Shown here: positions 16,203 to 25,057 of the stretch, piece after piece
Layout of the letters: every line of letters starts with the position of its first letter
Position numbering within the stretch: position 1 is the first letter of the stretch
Origin: Methanoregulaceae archaeon
GTDB taxonomy: Archaea; Halobacteriota; Methanomicrobia; Methanomicrobiales; Methanospirillaceae
Length of the DNA: 57,697 bases
NCBI GenBank assembly: GCA_021371995.1
Contig: JAJFVA010000019.1
Coordinates: 1 to 57,697 of the forward strand
Direction: 5' to 3'
Position numbers and translations under genes: made by a program
The notes under the pieces: model-generated
Told to the model about the DNA's origin: nothing
The model's input: only the letters and a program-made list of their open reading frames with translations
Databases searched by the model: none

Positions 16203-18005
16203 ATGACCACTCAGCCTGAATTCATCCCCATGTCCATGTCAAGGGCTCAGGCCCTTGGTATTGACACTTTTGACATCATTTTTGTATCAGGGGATGCCTA
16301 CGTTGACCATCCCGCGTTTGCATCCGCCCTGCTCTCGCGTGCCCTCTGGGAAAAAGGGTACTTGGTGGGAATCATTGCCCAGCCCGACTGGAAAAGGCCG
16401 GGTGACTTCTTACAGCTCGGGAAACCCCGCCTTTTTTTCGCAGTTTCGGCCGGGAACGTCGATTCGATGGTCAGCCATTACACCGCACGGAAACGGCTGC
16501 GATCCACCGATGCATATTCTCCAGGAGGAATACGGAAACGTCCTGACCGGGCATTACTTGTCTATGCGGACCGGCTGCACAGTCTCTTCCCGGACACTCC
16601 CCTCGTAATCGGAGGAATTGAGGCAAGTCTCAGACGGTTTGCCCATTATGATTACTGGTCCGACCGGGTCCGCCATTCCCTGCTCGCGGATGCTCCTGCA
16701 GATCTCCTGGTCTTCGGGATGGGTGAACGTCCGCTTTTCGAGATTGCAGGACGGCTCTCTTCCGGAGAGGATATCAGTGATATATCAAGCATTCCCGGAA
16801 CCGTCATTAAAAAGGATATCCATGCAACCCATGAAGATATTTCCCGTGATGCCGTTGTCGTCCCCTCGTTTACTGAAGTCTCTTCCGACAAACATGCTTA
16901 CGCCCGGGCTTTTTCCCTCATTCATTCCGAGCAGGACCCTGTACGAGGGAGAAGGGTGGTGCAGGCACATCCAAAAACTCTCATCATCCAGAACCCGCCG
17001 TCACGCCCCCTCTCAGCCAGGGAGCTTGACTGGCTGTACGAACTCCCTTTCTCACGGAAGGCTCACCCTTCGTACAGAATGCCCATCCCGGCACTTGAGC
17101 CGGTGCAGTTTTCAATCGTGAGTCACAGGGGCTGCTTTGGGAACTGCTCGTTTTGCGCCCTATCGAACCACCAGGGCTGCATCATCCAGAGCAGGAGTAT
17201 CCAATCGATCGTTTGGGAAGTCAGGCGTATGACAAAGATGCCGGAGTTCAGGGGGATTGTCCAGGATATCGGCGGACCGACTGCGAACATGTACGGCATG
17301 TCCTGTCCGGGATGGGAGAACCGTGGCACCTGCCCTGAACGGAACTGCAGTCCTGAATGCCCGAACCTTGCCTGCTCGCACGATCCGCAGATTGAACTGC
17401 TCACAGCACTCAAACAAATTCCCGGAGTGAAACGGGTCTTTGTCAGCTCCGGAATCCGGTATGACCTGATTGGACCGGAAGAGGAGGCGTATCTAGAAGA
17501 ATTGTGTTCCCGGCATGTCTCCGGTCATCTCAAGGTTGCACCCGAGCATATCTCGCCTCACGTTACAGCAGTGATGGGAAAACCTTCAAAGGAGGCATTC
17601 GAATCCTTCCGGAAACGTTTCGAGAAACTCCAGGCCGGGAAAAAGAAAAGGCAGTACCTTCTCCCTTACTTCATGTCCGGCCATCCAGGCTGCACCGTTC
17701 AGGATATGGTAGAACTTGCAGAATATATCCGGGACACCCGCCTCTATACAGAACAGGTGCAGGATTTCACCCCAACGCCGATGACGGTCTCAACATGCAT
17801 GTACTACACAGGGATCAATCCCCTGACCATGGAACCGGTGCACGTGCCAAAAGATCGGGAGAAACGGATCCAGCGGGCGATGCTGCAATACCGCGACAAG
17901 GCCAATCGTGCGCTTGTGGAAGAGGGACTCCGTGAAGCAGGGAGGACCGACCTGATTGGAAATGGAGAAAAATGCCTTATCCGGGCGATGTCCCGGGAAC
18001 GATAA
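16203..18005 (+). CDS. ygiQ: YgiQ family radical SAM protein
   Basis: Radical SAM protein of 600 residues, cytosolic, with unknown substrate. It has the UPF0313/YgiQ N-terminal domain (EFIPMSMSRAQALGIDTFDI and GGIEASLRRFAHYDYW about 137-152), the 4Fe-4S motif CFGNCSFC (C311, C315, C318), then IVQDIGGPTANMYGMSCPGWE and a second cysteine cluster CPERNCSPECPNLACSH (about 381-397). The C-terminal part (HLKVAPEHIS, QDFTPTPMTVSTCMYYTG) is the family's conserved end. The length is somewhat below bacterial members, which carry a longer tail. It follows the PPC gene by 9 bp. Confidence 0.92.
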   Translation: MTTQPEFIPMSMSRAQALGIDTFDIIFVSGDAYVDHPAFASALLSRALWEKGYLVGIIAQPDWKRPGDFLQLGKPRLFFAVSAGNVDSMVSHYTARKRLRSTDAYSPGGIRKRPDRALLVYADRLHSLFPDTPLVIGGIEASLRRFAHYDYWSDRVRHSLLADAPADLLVFGMGERPLFEIAGRLSSGEDISDISSIPGTVIKKDIHATHEDISRDAVVVPSFTEVSSDKHAYARAFSLIHSEQDPVRGRRVVQAHPKTLIIQNPPSRPLSARELDWLYELPFSRKAHPSYRMPIPALEPVQFSIVSHRGCFGNCSFCALSNHQGCIIQSRSIQSIVWEVRRMTKMPEFRGIVQDIGGPTANMYGMSCPGWENRGTCPERNCSPECPNLACSHDPQIELLTALKQIPGVKRVFVSSGIRYDLIGPEEEAYLEELCSRHVSGHLKVAPEHISPHVTAVMGKPSKEAFESFRKRFEKLQAGKKKRQYLLPYFMSGHPGCTVQDMVELAEYIRDTRLYTEQVQDFTPTPMTVSTCMYYTGINPLTMEPVHVPKDREKRIQRAMLQYRDKANRALVEEGLREAGRTDLIGNGEKCLIRAMSRER

Positions 18006-18046
18006 AAAGTGAGAAGAAACTCAGAAAAAGGGAAGACAGGATCCCT

Positions 18047-18499
18047 TCAGTCCCGATGTTCCGGGCGTACCCCGTCACTCTCACACGGGATGCACTTCGC
18101 CATCTTCTCGTCAAAGATCCGGTATGCATTGGCAAGTACTGATGAATTAGAGATAAGCCCGGCAATAAGGATGACTTCCAGAATCTCTTCTCTGCTGGCT
18201 CCTTTCTTGGCAGCTGCCTGCATATGGTAACTCGTGCAGTGCGGGCACTTGAGTGCGGCACCTATAGCCATGCTGATAAGCTCCACGTATTTGGGTTCCA
18301 TTGCGCTTGTTCTTGTGACCGTACCTTTGTATAAAAGGTGCGAGATGAGAACCTCGGGGCGTTCAGCCATCCGCTTGAAGATAAGCGGGGCACGGCCGTA
18401 CTCGGCTTCGATATCCTCCATCCATTCCGTTGCGGTCTCAACCCCGCCCCGTTTACTGATACGCTTAAGCGTCGCTTCAAAATCAGACAGATCGGACAT
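18047..18499 (-). CDS. Carboxymuconolactone decarboxylase / AhpD-like protein
   Basis: Small cytosolic all-helical protein of 150 residues. The AhpD-type active site is present: C85 and C88 in ALKCPHCTSYH, with H92 behind and an acidic residue upstream (E73). That favours a thiol peroxidase or disulfide reductase role over decarboxylation. The family name is historical, and methanogens carry several such proteins with presumed antioxidant roles. It is single, with an unremarkable MSDLSDFEATLKRI start, and converges with ygiQ (41 bp between the stops). Confidence 0.85.
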   Translation of the reverse strand: MSDLSDFEATLKRISKRGGVETATEWMEDIEAEYGRAPLIFKRMAERPEVLISHLLYKGTVTRTSAMEPKYVELISMAIGAALKCPHCTSYHMQAAAKKGASREEILEVILIAGLISNSSVLANAYRIFDEKMAKCIPCESDGVRPEHRD

Positions 18500-18644
18500 A
18501 CGTGTACTACCTTTCGTTCCGGTTCAGCATTAAGAATAGGGATGAGATTCCCTGCTGATATTGCGAAAATATGCGCATGTCACAAGAGATATTTTGGAAA
18601 AAATGTCCGATTATCCAAAAATGCTGGTCTTGCATGGAGAGAAA

Positions 18645-18720
18645 ACAATATATAATATAGAAGGATATAGCCTTCCATCTTATGCCGGGAAATCCCGGTA
18701 TGAGTGTGGGAAGGAGGTGA
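18645..18720 (+). promoter_or_regulatory. Strong TATA promoter and 5' leader hairpin
   Basis: A near-ideal TATA sequence (AATATATAATATAG) lies at 18648-18660 in an AT-rich stretch. The transcript start should fall near 18680-18685. A perfect hairpin follows at once: CCGGG at 18685-18689, loop AAAT, CCCGG at 18694-18698. A full GGAGGTGAT ribosome binding site comes at about 18713-18721. The leader is therefore short and starts with a stem-loop, which may stabilise the message. Confidence 0.6.
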
Positions 18721-18724
18721 TAGA

Positions 18725-19078
18725 ATGCAAATGAAACAGGATAGAGGGGCGGCCTGGTTCACCGGTTTATCCTGGAAGGGGTCTTTTGAAGCGAACGCTG
18801 ATTACAGTCCTGCCGATATCATCTTTGAGGATTCGGATCACATCGGGGATTCACAGTATTATATCAGCAGCGAATACCAGGATCTTATTCTCTGGAAGAG
18901 ATCCTTTGACGGGAACGGGGTGGAATTCCATGAACGGATTGCTGCCGGGTCCTATGGTATTACGGAAGATGATCTTGTGGATGCGGTCCGGATATGCCGG
19001 TTGCCTGCCGGGCAAGCCGGGATCTGGCCGATATCCGGCCATATCGCGCAAAAATTGAGAATAATCGAAATATTTTAA
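18725..19078 (+). CDS. Small acidic hypothetical protein
   Basis: Not recognised. Protein of 117 residues, soluble, acidic and rich in aromatic residues in its first half (AAWFTGLSWKGSF, YYISSEYQDLILWKRSF). The second half has a short helix EDDLVDAVRICRLP. No cysteine pairs, membrane segment or signal peptide. The start is fixed by GGAGGTGAT four bases before ATG 18725, better than the in-frame ATG at 18704. The very strong promoter and ribosome binding site suggest high expression or tight control. A lipoprotein gene follows at 19167. Confidence 0.7.
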   Translation: MQMKQDRGAAWFTGLSWKGSFEANADYSPADIIFEDSDHIGDSQYYISSEYQDLILWKRSFDGNGVEFHERIAAGSYGITEDDLVDAVRICRLPAGQAGIWPISGHIAQKLRIIEIF

Positions 19079-19166
19079 ATAGAATAATTTCCTCTTTTGT
19101 CGTTACCTGTTGAAGGTTCTCTTCTTTCAAAGGTTACTTATCCCAAAAAAACGCTACAGGGGATTC

Positions 19167-19718
19167 ATGAGTACCTTCTTCCGGTTAATACCCCCCTACC
19201 TGATGAAATCCGGTATCTTTGTCCTGGTTCTTGTGGTATTACTTCTCTGTGCAGGGTGTGTCGGACCGTTTGAATCAGGCAGCTCTAATGAGACACCAAG
19301 TGAACCGGCCTCGATAGAACCCACCCCCCGCATGACGGTATCCCCTGAAGAGACTGCTGTTCAGCCATTACGGAACATGCCGGCAGAATTGCCCGCATCC
19401 GGTTATATCGAACGGTCTTACGGGTACGTCCCCTATTCCCCACCCCCCGAGTATCGTCTCACAATGATCGATTCGAACTCGCGGCGCGATGCATCCGGAA
19501 ACGTCATCATCTATGGCAGAGTGAAAAATGAAGGGCCGGGATCCCTATCATACCTGCAAATGACATTTAACCTGTTCGATTCCAGCGGCAACCTTGTCGG
19601 AAACGCACACGCACACGTGGAATATTTCGCTTCCGGAAAAATTTGGCGGTTTGAATCAGACCCTGCTCCCGGGGCAAACTACCAGTATTTCGAGATCGCC
19701 GGTATCGTTGCACAATAA
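19167..19718 (+). CDS. Predicted lipoprotein with FxLYD-like domain
   Basis: Secreted, lipid-anchored protein of 183 residues. The signal segment SGIFVLVLVVLLLCAGC ends in a lipobox with C31 as the acylated residue. A Ser/Thr/Pro-rich spacer follows to about residue 85. The globular end (about 95-183) contains SGNVIIYGRVKNEGPGSLSYLQMTFNLFDSSGN, which is the FxLYD-type beta-sandwich pattern of cell-surface proteins. I chose ATG 19167 with AGGGG upstream. ATG 19203 would also keep the signal, and a TTG at 19110 extends the frame without gain. Function unknown. Confidence 0.72.
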   Translation: MSTFFRLIPPYLMKSGIFVLVLVVLLLCAGCVGPFESGSSNETPSEPASIEPTPRMTVSPEETAVQPLRNMPAELPASGYIERSYGYVPYSPPPEYRLTMIDSNSRRDASGNVIIYGRVKNEGPGSLSYLQMTFNLFDSSGNLVGNAHAHVEYFASGKIWRFESDPAPGANYQYFEIAGIVAQ

Positions 19719-19868
19719 AAGAACTTCACCTTTTTAAAAATAAATCAGAAAACAGGCGTTTCACCGCTCAAAAGGAAAAAAATACGGCTGCCCCCAAAGC
19801 CAGGTCCTGGTATTTTATTGAGAGGGCTTCATTGTTCGTCGTGCCCGCCCGATTTTACAATCTTTCTG

Positions 19869-20807
19869 TCAGACCATGATATTCGTTTCGGAGAAAGGTT
19901 TCACCCGGATTAAGATATAATCCCGCATTCTTGAGGGCAGGACATCGGCAACCTCCCCGATGGTGACACCCTCTTCGATGGTGATTCCTTTCAGGACAGG
20001 GGCGAATGTATCATAAGGGAGCTTGACCCGGATCCCGGTCATCTGAACCGTGACAGGAGTTGGCGAGAGAACTTCGTGGATCTCTTCGACCTGGCTTTCG
20101 ATAATATCCATCAGCCTTGCCGGTGATACTGATGGGGGGTCCTTCGCAGTCTCGTCTCTCTTTTTGTCAAGGACCCGCGTGATCTCGGTAACGACCTGAT
20201 CGAGCATCTCAAGCTCATCGGATTCTTTTGTCCGGTGCATGAACCTTCCGACGTTACCTACGTATCCATCGACCGGCGGATCGATTATCTTTTTTAACGT
20301 TTCGGTGGAAGGTCCACCCAATACCACGATTGGAACATGGATGCCCCGCCTGAGAACCGGGAACTTGTGCTCGATGCAGGTCTCGAAATCCCCGAGGAGG
20401 TAGACAGCAAGATCGTGTTCATTGATGACATCCCTTTCCTCATCGTTCAGTTGGGCAATCCTTTTTCCAAAACCCCGTGCAAGCCCGACCATGTTGGTCT
20501 TTGCCCCAAATCGCCGGATATATTCAGCGACATCACAGGAAGCATGGGGAAGGTGGTGAATCTCAAGGCTCATCGTCACAACAGCAATCTCAGTTCCGAC
20601 GAGGGGCGAGGGGGTGATCTCACCAGTCAGTGGCTTACCAATCCGTGCGATGAGTTCAATATCTTCCCGCGGAACGAGTGCCTGGAGGACTACTTCCTGG
20701 GCAAGGACATGTTTCTGGATAATATATCCTCCCAGGTCCTCGATAAGATCCACTATCTCATCATGGCGGTAAATTCCCCCTTTGTAGGTTACCGGCACAA
20801 GGTTCAC
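19869..20807 (-). CDS. mmp7: Methanogenesis marker protein 7
   Basis: Protein of 312 residues found only in methanogens and close relatives. It is one of the proteins that co-purify with the ATP-dependent activation complex (component A3a) of methyl-coenzyme M reductase. Recognised from the conserved text VPVTYKGGIYRHDEIVDLIEDLGGYI at the start, VVLGGPSTETLKKIIDPPVDGYVGNVGR in the middle, and the end RDYILIRVKPFSETNIMV. Its biochemical step is not known. It is the last gene of the seven-gene minus-strand operon, overlapping mmp17 by 4 bp (ATGA), so it is translationally coupled. Confidence 0.92.
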   Translation of the reverse strand: MNLVPVTYKGGIYRHDEIVDLIEDLGGYIIQKHVLAQEVVLQALVPREDIELIARIGKPLTGEITPSPLVGTEIAVVTMSLEIHHLPHASCDVAEYIRRFGAKTNMVGLARGFGKRIAQLNDEERDVINEHDLAVYLLGDFETCIEHKFPVLRRGIHVPIVVLGGPSTETLKKIIDPPVDGYVGNVGRFMHRTKESDELEMLDQVVTEITRVLDKKRDETAKDPPSVSPARLMDIIESQVEEIHEVLSPTPVTVQMTGIRVKLPYDTFAPVLKGITIEEGVTIGEVADVLPSRMRDYILIRVKPFSETNIMV

Positions 20808-21385
20808 AGGCTCTCTCCCATCAGGGCAAATTTTTCCCTTACCAGATCCTCGAAATGTTCCGGGAGGGTATTCTCGCTTGCCACAAGGTAGAACTTCTCT
20901 TTCCCGTAGTATTGCCTCCGAACCTTAAAACCCTCGGGCTGGATTACCTGAAGGGCATAGATCAGATCCTTATAAAGGGATTCACTCGGATCAATTACCG
21001 GAATCTCCTCAATCCTGGCGCGATCTGCCCCTTCGATATTGAGGACAATAGTGAACCGATCGGGCTGGTTCACACGTTCCTTTCCGTACTCCTCCCAGAG
21101 TATCTTTAACAGTGGTGCAAGATAGGCCTCGTCACCGATCGAGATGGTTACTTTCTGTTCCTGGACATTGACATCGGCAAAATCCCGGATACGGACAACA
21201 TGCGGGATTTTTTTGGTCACCCCGACAGCAATAAAAATGGGCACCTGTGGATCAATGAAAATATGGAGTTTTTTAATGACCCGAAGCAGGTTATGGTCAA
21301 GGAGTACCACATCAGCGATACGGCGATAATAATTCCCGCCTGCCACTTCAGGGCATTCTACTTCAAAATACTCGATAGCATCCAT
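20804..21385 (-). CDS. mmp17: Methanogenesis marker protein 17
   Basis: Cytosolic protein of 193 residues from the methanogen marker set, part of the MCR activation complex with Mmp3, 5, 6, 7 and 15. The opening MDAIEYFEVECPEVAGGNYYRRIADVVLLDH and later VRRQYYGKEKFYLVASE are typical. No metal-binding cysteine pattern is seen. It starts immediately after the mmp15 stop with no spacer and overlaps mmp7 by 4 bp, which implies tight co-expression. Confidence 0.92.
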   Translation of the reverse strand: MDAIEYFEVECPEVAGGNYYRRIADVVLLDHNLLRVIKKLHIFIDPQVPIFIAVGVTKKIPHVVRIRDFADVNVQEQKVTISIGDEAYLAPLLKILWEEYGKERVNQPDRFTIVLNIEGADRARIEEIPVIDPSESLYKDLIYALQVIQPEGFKVRRQYYGKEKFYLVASENTLPEHFEDLVREKFALMGESL

Positions 21386-22621
21386 CTAGGATCCCTTGAT
21401 AAACCCTGACGCAAGGAGTGCAGACCCCACAGCCCCGATATACTGGGAATGGGGAGGAACAACGATCTCGACCCGGAGCAGGTCCCCCATCGCCTTCACC
21501 AGACCCTGGATAAGTGAGGTTCCGCCCACCATGATCACCGGCTCCTTGATATCCACTTCCTGGAGCTGCTGTTCGAAGACCTGTTCAGCAACGCTATGGC
21601 ATGCCGCTGCAGCTACATCTTCAGGGGAGCTTCCGGCAGCAAGGGCATTTACTAGGCTCTGGGTACCAAAAACAATGCAATAGCTGTTCATCGGAACCGT
21701 CTTCCCTATTCCCTTCATGGCAAGAGGACCGAGCTCGGTAATGTCAATCCCGAGTCGTTTTGCGGTCATCTCGAGAAACCTTCCACTCGCCCCCGCACAG
21801 ATGCCGCCCATCGTGAATGTTCCCGGTATTCCGTCCTGGACGCTGATCGCCTTGTTGTCCATCCCGCCGATATCAATCACGGTGGATGGTCCATGCTGCG
21901 TATCGGCAAGATACACCGCCCCCTTGGAATTGATGGTGAGTTCCTCCTGGATGAGATCGGCCCGGATCTTCTCACCGACAAGAAAACGGCCGTATCCTGT
22001 GGTCCCGATCGCCTGGATCTCCTCCCTGCGGATACCTGCCTCTTTCAGGGAGAGTTCAATTGCGTCCTCTGCACTCTTCAGGACCCCAGTGGTAGGAAGC
22101 CAGCCGGTACCGATAATACGGTTGTCCTGCATGATCACGGCTTTGGTTGTACTTGAACCGGAATCGACCCCAAGGGTCAGTCCTTCCTGGACCTCGCGGG
22201 CAAGCAGTGCTCTCCTTCTCGCAATCGTGGTAAGTGCCTCCATTCTGGTGAGAAGGGTCCCTGCAGTGGTCCTCTCGGTAAAAGAGTAACTGACGACCGG
22301 AAGGCGCGAGTTCTCGTGAATATACCTGCGCAGTTCATTTCTCACAATTGCTGCCTCGGCACACCGGAAGCAGGTTGCGATGAAGACTGCATCAGCCTCG
22401 ACTTTTCCCTCAACGAGCGCCCGGGCACGGGCAATCGCAAGTTTCAGATCCGGGCTCCGGACATCAAGGCCGAAAAGGTCAAAACCCTGCCTGATGTCAG
22501 CAAGTTTTATGTCAGGGAAGAAGATCTCGGCCTCGACTGACTTCGCAGCTTCTTCAATCTCTTTCTGTACCCCTGAATATTCAGGCCCGCACGAGAGTTG
22601 CGCTATCCTTACAAGGCTCAT
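21386..22621 (-). CDS. mmp15: Methanogenesis marker protein 15 (BadF/BcrAD-type activase)
   Basis: Protein of 411 residues with a methanogen-specific N-terminal part (1-145) and an ASKHA-fold ATPase of the 2-hydroxyglutaryl-CoA dehydratase activase family. The phosphate loop is [10 protein letters not shown] (151-160). [12 protein letters not shown] is the phosphate-2 region, and [13 protein letters not shown] supplies the bridging-cluster cysteine of that family. In known activases the ATPase dimer carries one 4Fe-4S cluster and gates electron transfer. Here it most likely provides low-potential electrons to reduce Ni of F430 in MCR. It overlaps mmp5 by 4 bp and abuts mmp17. Confidence 0.93.
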   Translation of the reverse strand: MSLVRIAQLSCGPEYSGVQKEIEEAAKSVEAEIFFPDIKLADIRQGFDLFGLDVRSPDLKLAIARARALVEGKVEADAVFIATCFRCAEAAIVRNELRRYIHENSRLPVVSYSFTERTTAGTLLTRMEALTTIARRRALLAREVQEGLTLGVDSGSSTTKAVIMQDNRIIGTGWLPTTGVLKSAEDAIELSLKEAGIRREEIQAIGTTGYGRFLVGEKIRADLIQEELTINSKGAVYLADTQHGPSTVIDIGGMDNKAISVQDGIPGTFTMGGICAGASGRFLEMTAKRLGIDITELGPLAMKGIGKTVPMNSYCIVFGTQSLVNALAAGSSPEDVAAAACHSVAEQVFEQQLQEVDIKEPVIMVGGTSLIQGLVKAMGDLLRVEIVVPPHSQYIGAVGSALLASGFIKGS

Positions 22622-23067
22622 GCATCACCACCGTCAAGTTCCTGGAGGAATTTCCTGACTGCTGCCACAAATTCAATGCCCTCCTCCTCAGTTCTCGGGT
22701 ATCGGAGATCAAGAATCGGGATCCCGCTTTTTCGTAAGAGAAACTGGATCAGCTCGTTTGTCCTTGCGCATCCCATGCAACCGAACGAAAAATCGGCGTC
22801 ATGAATGATGATTGCTGCATCAGCCTGCTCTATCATGGGGCCGTACAGGGACATCCTCCCCCGCACTCCCGCAGGGACTTCGACTGCTGCCCATTTCAGG
22901 CCTCGTTTGGGATCTTCCGGGGTGATCTGGAGCGGGGGGGACTCCAGTCCCGGGGTCTGGATGTGCTCCCGTATCTGCAGGGCGGCAGAGAGAGGCGTAT
23001 GGCCAAACCGTGCCACGAGATCGGAGAGAATGAGGCTTGTTGTCGGATAAATAAACACCTTTGCCAT
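22618..23067 (-). CDS. mmp5: Methanogenesis marker protein 5
   Basis: Small cytosolic protein of 149 residues from the MCR activation set. It starts [23 protein letters not shown]. The notable feature is [20 protein letters not shown] around residues 91-110, where a CxxC pair could bind metal or serve as a redox site. The start is 2 bp after the mmp6 stop and the end overlaps mmp15 by 4 bp. The exact role in the complex is not established. Confidence 0.9.
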   Translation of the reverse strand: MAKVFIYPTTSLILSDLVARFGHTPLSAALQIREHIQTPGLESPPLQITPEDPKRGLKWAAVEVPAGVRGRMSLYGPMIEQADAAIIIHDADFSFGCMGCARTNELIQFLLRKSGIPILDLRYPRTEEEGIEFVAAVRKFLQELDGGDA

Positions 23068-23069
23068 AG

Positions 23070-23528
23070 TCAGGTCTCCTCAGATTCGATGATCTTCTGG
23101 AGCTTTTTTGCATCCAGTTTTTCAGTTCCAAAAGGAATAGGTGGCTTTGGAACCGACCCGGCTTCCCGTTTTGGCAGTTCCCCGAGCCCTTTTGAGATAA
23201 ACCGGACAAGAGAGATCTCAAACTCATGACCGAAATAACCCGGGCGTGCACCTCCAAGGTTAGCCCGGCATCTCCGCGGATCTCCCGGGGGAAATCCCCG
23301 ATCCTTTACAAAGATATGGGTTGGATCGATTTCGCGGAGATGACTGATGATTGCATTGACATCATCTTCTTTTCCCGTAATCTGCAGACCAAAGCAGGTC
23401 TCCTTGATCATGACGCCCTGCGATATCTCATAGGCCCGGATTGCGATGTCAGACGGAGTCATCCCCGGCGATTCAACAAACACATATTTTGTTATGGTAT
23501 TCGCATACTGTGGATGGTATTCGGTCAT
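23070..23528 (-). CDS. mmp6: Methanogenesis marker protein 6
   Basis: Protein of 152 residues, found in all methanogens and in the MCR activation complex. Conserved text: TKYVFVESPGMTPSDIAIRAYEISQGVMIKETCFGLQITG, then DRGFPPGDPRRCRANLGGARPGYFGHEFE. Cysteines at C44 and C102 are scattered and not an obvious cluster site. It overlaps mmp3 by 4 bp (ATGA) and precedes mmp5 by 2 bp. Confidence 0.92.
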   Translation of the reverse strand: MTEYHPQYANTITKYVFVESPGMTPSDIAIRAYEISQGVMIKETCFGLQITGKEDDVNAIISHLREIDPTHIFVKDRGFPPGDPRRCRANLGGARPGYFGHEFEISLVRFISKGLGELPKREAGSVPKPPIPFGTEKLDAKKLQKIIESEET

Positions 23529-25057
23529 ATCCCTGCCTCACGAATAAAAACAACATCAGCTTCATTAAATTCTGCGAGCTTTTGAAGGTCGAGAACCTTT
23601 CCGATGAGGTTGGTCCCTTCAAATGGTTCGGATGTCGGTCCGAACTCGCTGTTGTCCGTAGTCCTTACGCCAGCGAGTCCTGCACCCCTTCGTGAATCAT
23701 TCGTAATTGCAAGAGTGCCCGCAGGCACGGTGTCTGACGGGACATTTTCAGGGACAATGTTCACATCTTTCGGCACTGAGGGCTTGAAGAGGTAAACGTC
23801 CTCAAAATGAAAGAAGAGAGGGAGCCTCCCTACATGGTGCAGGTGCAGGCCGGTCAGTTTCCTGAAGATTTCGCAGGAAGCCGGGGCACGAAAATCATCA
23901 AGGGAGATGTCGACTACTCGTGAGAGAGGAACGGTGGAGATCTGCACCTCCCCTGCTGCAAGGCACTCAAGGGTGGTTTCCGGGTTCTGGCTGACCACTA
24001 CGCGGTCTGCTCCCTTTTCATCAATGACCAGGCGAATCTTCTGCTGGCCGGCAGCCTTTTCAGCCTCGGGAAGCATCAGCCCCACAAGGTCGAAACGAGG
24101 CGGTTGAATCCTGAGGCAGAAGGTCTCCCCTTCCCGTGCAAGCCGTATAAGCTCAATACCATGGATAACCTGTCCGACGACGGTATGGGCACCCGAGGCA
24201 GGTACATCAGCGGTATAAATAAAAAGGCTCCCCCTCCCTCGTCCCCTGGTCCTGACGGTTACCATGCCCTCTCTCCGTGGGAAGCGGTTTTCTTCCGGAA
24301 CATCGGTACCGCTTTTACGGGTATCGGCGATATGGGTGCTTCCGGACCTTCCCACATAAAACAAGCCCTTCTCGAATGCAAGAAGCATGTGTTCGACGCT
24401 CTTTGCGGTCCTGGTATCGATGTTGCCAGGAGAAAACCCATTGCTGTTGATTGCGACGAATGTGACGATTTCCATCCCGTCTTCGAGGGGGAGATTGTTA
24501 TCCGTTGTGGTGAATGACCTGGTTGTGTCGGCCCAGCTGATTACCTGCTCGATTCGGGTTATCTTATCCCCGCTTGTCCAGCGATCAAGCACCCCCATCC
24601 CTGAAACAACCCTGCCAATGACACCGCCTGTTTTATCCGCCCCGAAATCTGCAGAATGATGCATCTTTGAAAAGATGAGGTAGGAGCGCTTGGGGTCGTA
24701 GCCACCACAACCGATGATGACCTCCCCCCGTTCATAGAGCATCGGGGACCGGGAGGGACTGATTGATGAGGTAAAAGGACCAAAGGCAGCAGCGTATCGG
24801 TCGTGCCAGTGAACCATGAGTGGATCCCCCGATACGAGCGTTGCCAGAATTCCGGGGCCGTCACCTGATGGGTCAATGGTGATCTCACCCTGCGTTGTGA
24901 GGACCCTGAAACTTGACATTTGAGCGGATTCCCGTGTCGCCGGCCTGATTACTGCAACACAGCATCGCTGGTCTCTATCCGGAACAAGGTCCGAAAGGCG
25001 CATTCCCTCCTTGATATCGAGCCGTTTACCATCGAGACGGATGGCAATGCCAGTCAT
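23525..25057 (-). CDS. mmp3: Methanogenesis marker protein 3
   Basis: Protein of 510 residues, UPF0288/methanogenesis marker 3 family, a core part of the MCR activation complex. It begins with a ubiquitin/ThiS-like stretch (GIAIRLDGKRLDIKEGMRLSDL). The middle contains segments reminiscent of a cyclophilin-like barrel (GGVIGRVVSGMGVLDRW; SGAHTVVGQVIHGIELI), and the end has TNDSRRGAGLAGVRTTDNSEFGPTSEPF. It is not expected to be an active prolyl isomerase. The first ATG overlaps the atwA stop by one base (TAATG), so translation is coupled to AtwA. Confidence 0.92.
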   Translation of the reverse strand: MTGIAIRLDGKRLDIKEGMRLSDLVPDRDQRCCVAVIRPATRESAQMSSFRVLTTQGEITIDPSGDGPGILATLVSGDPLMVHWHDRYAAAFGPFTSSISPSRSPMLYERGEVIIGCGGYDPKRSYLIFSKMHHSADFGADKTGGVIGRVVSGMGVLDRWTSGDKITRIEQVISWADTTRSFTTTDNNLPLEDGMEIVTFVAINSNGFSPGNIDTRTAKSVEHMLLAFEKGLFYVGRSGSTHIADTRKSGTDVPEENRFPRREGMVTVRTRGRGRGSLFIYTADVPASGAHTVVGQVIHGIELIRLAREGETFCLRIQPPRFDLVGLMLPEAEKAAGQQKIRLVIDEKGADRVVVSQNPETTLECLAAGEVQISTVPLSRVVDISLDDFRAPASCEIFRKLTGLHLHHVGRLPLFFHFEDVYLFKPSVPKDVNIVPENVPSDTVPAGTLAITNDSRRGAGLAGVRTTDNSEFGPTSEPFEGTNLIGKVLDLQKLAEFNEADVVFIREAGI

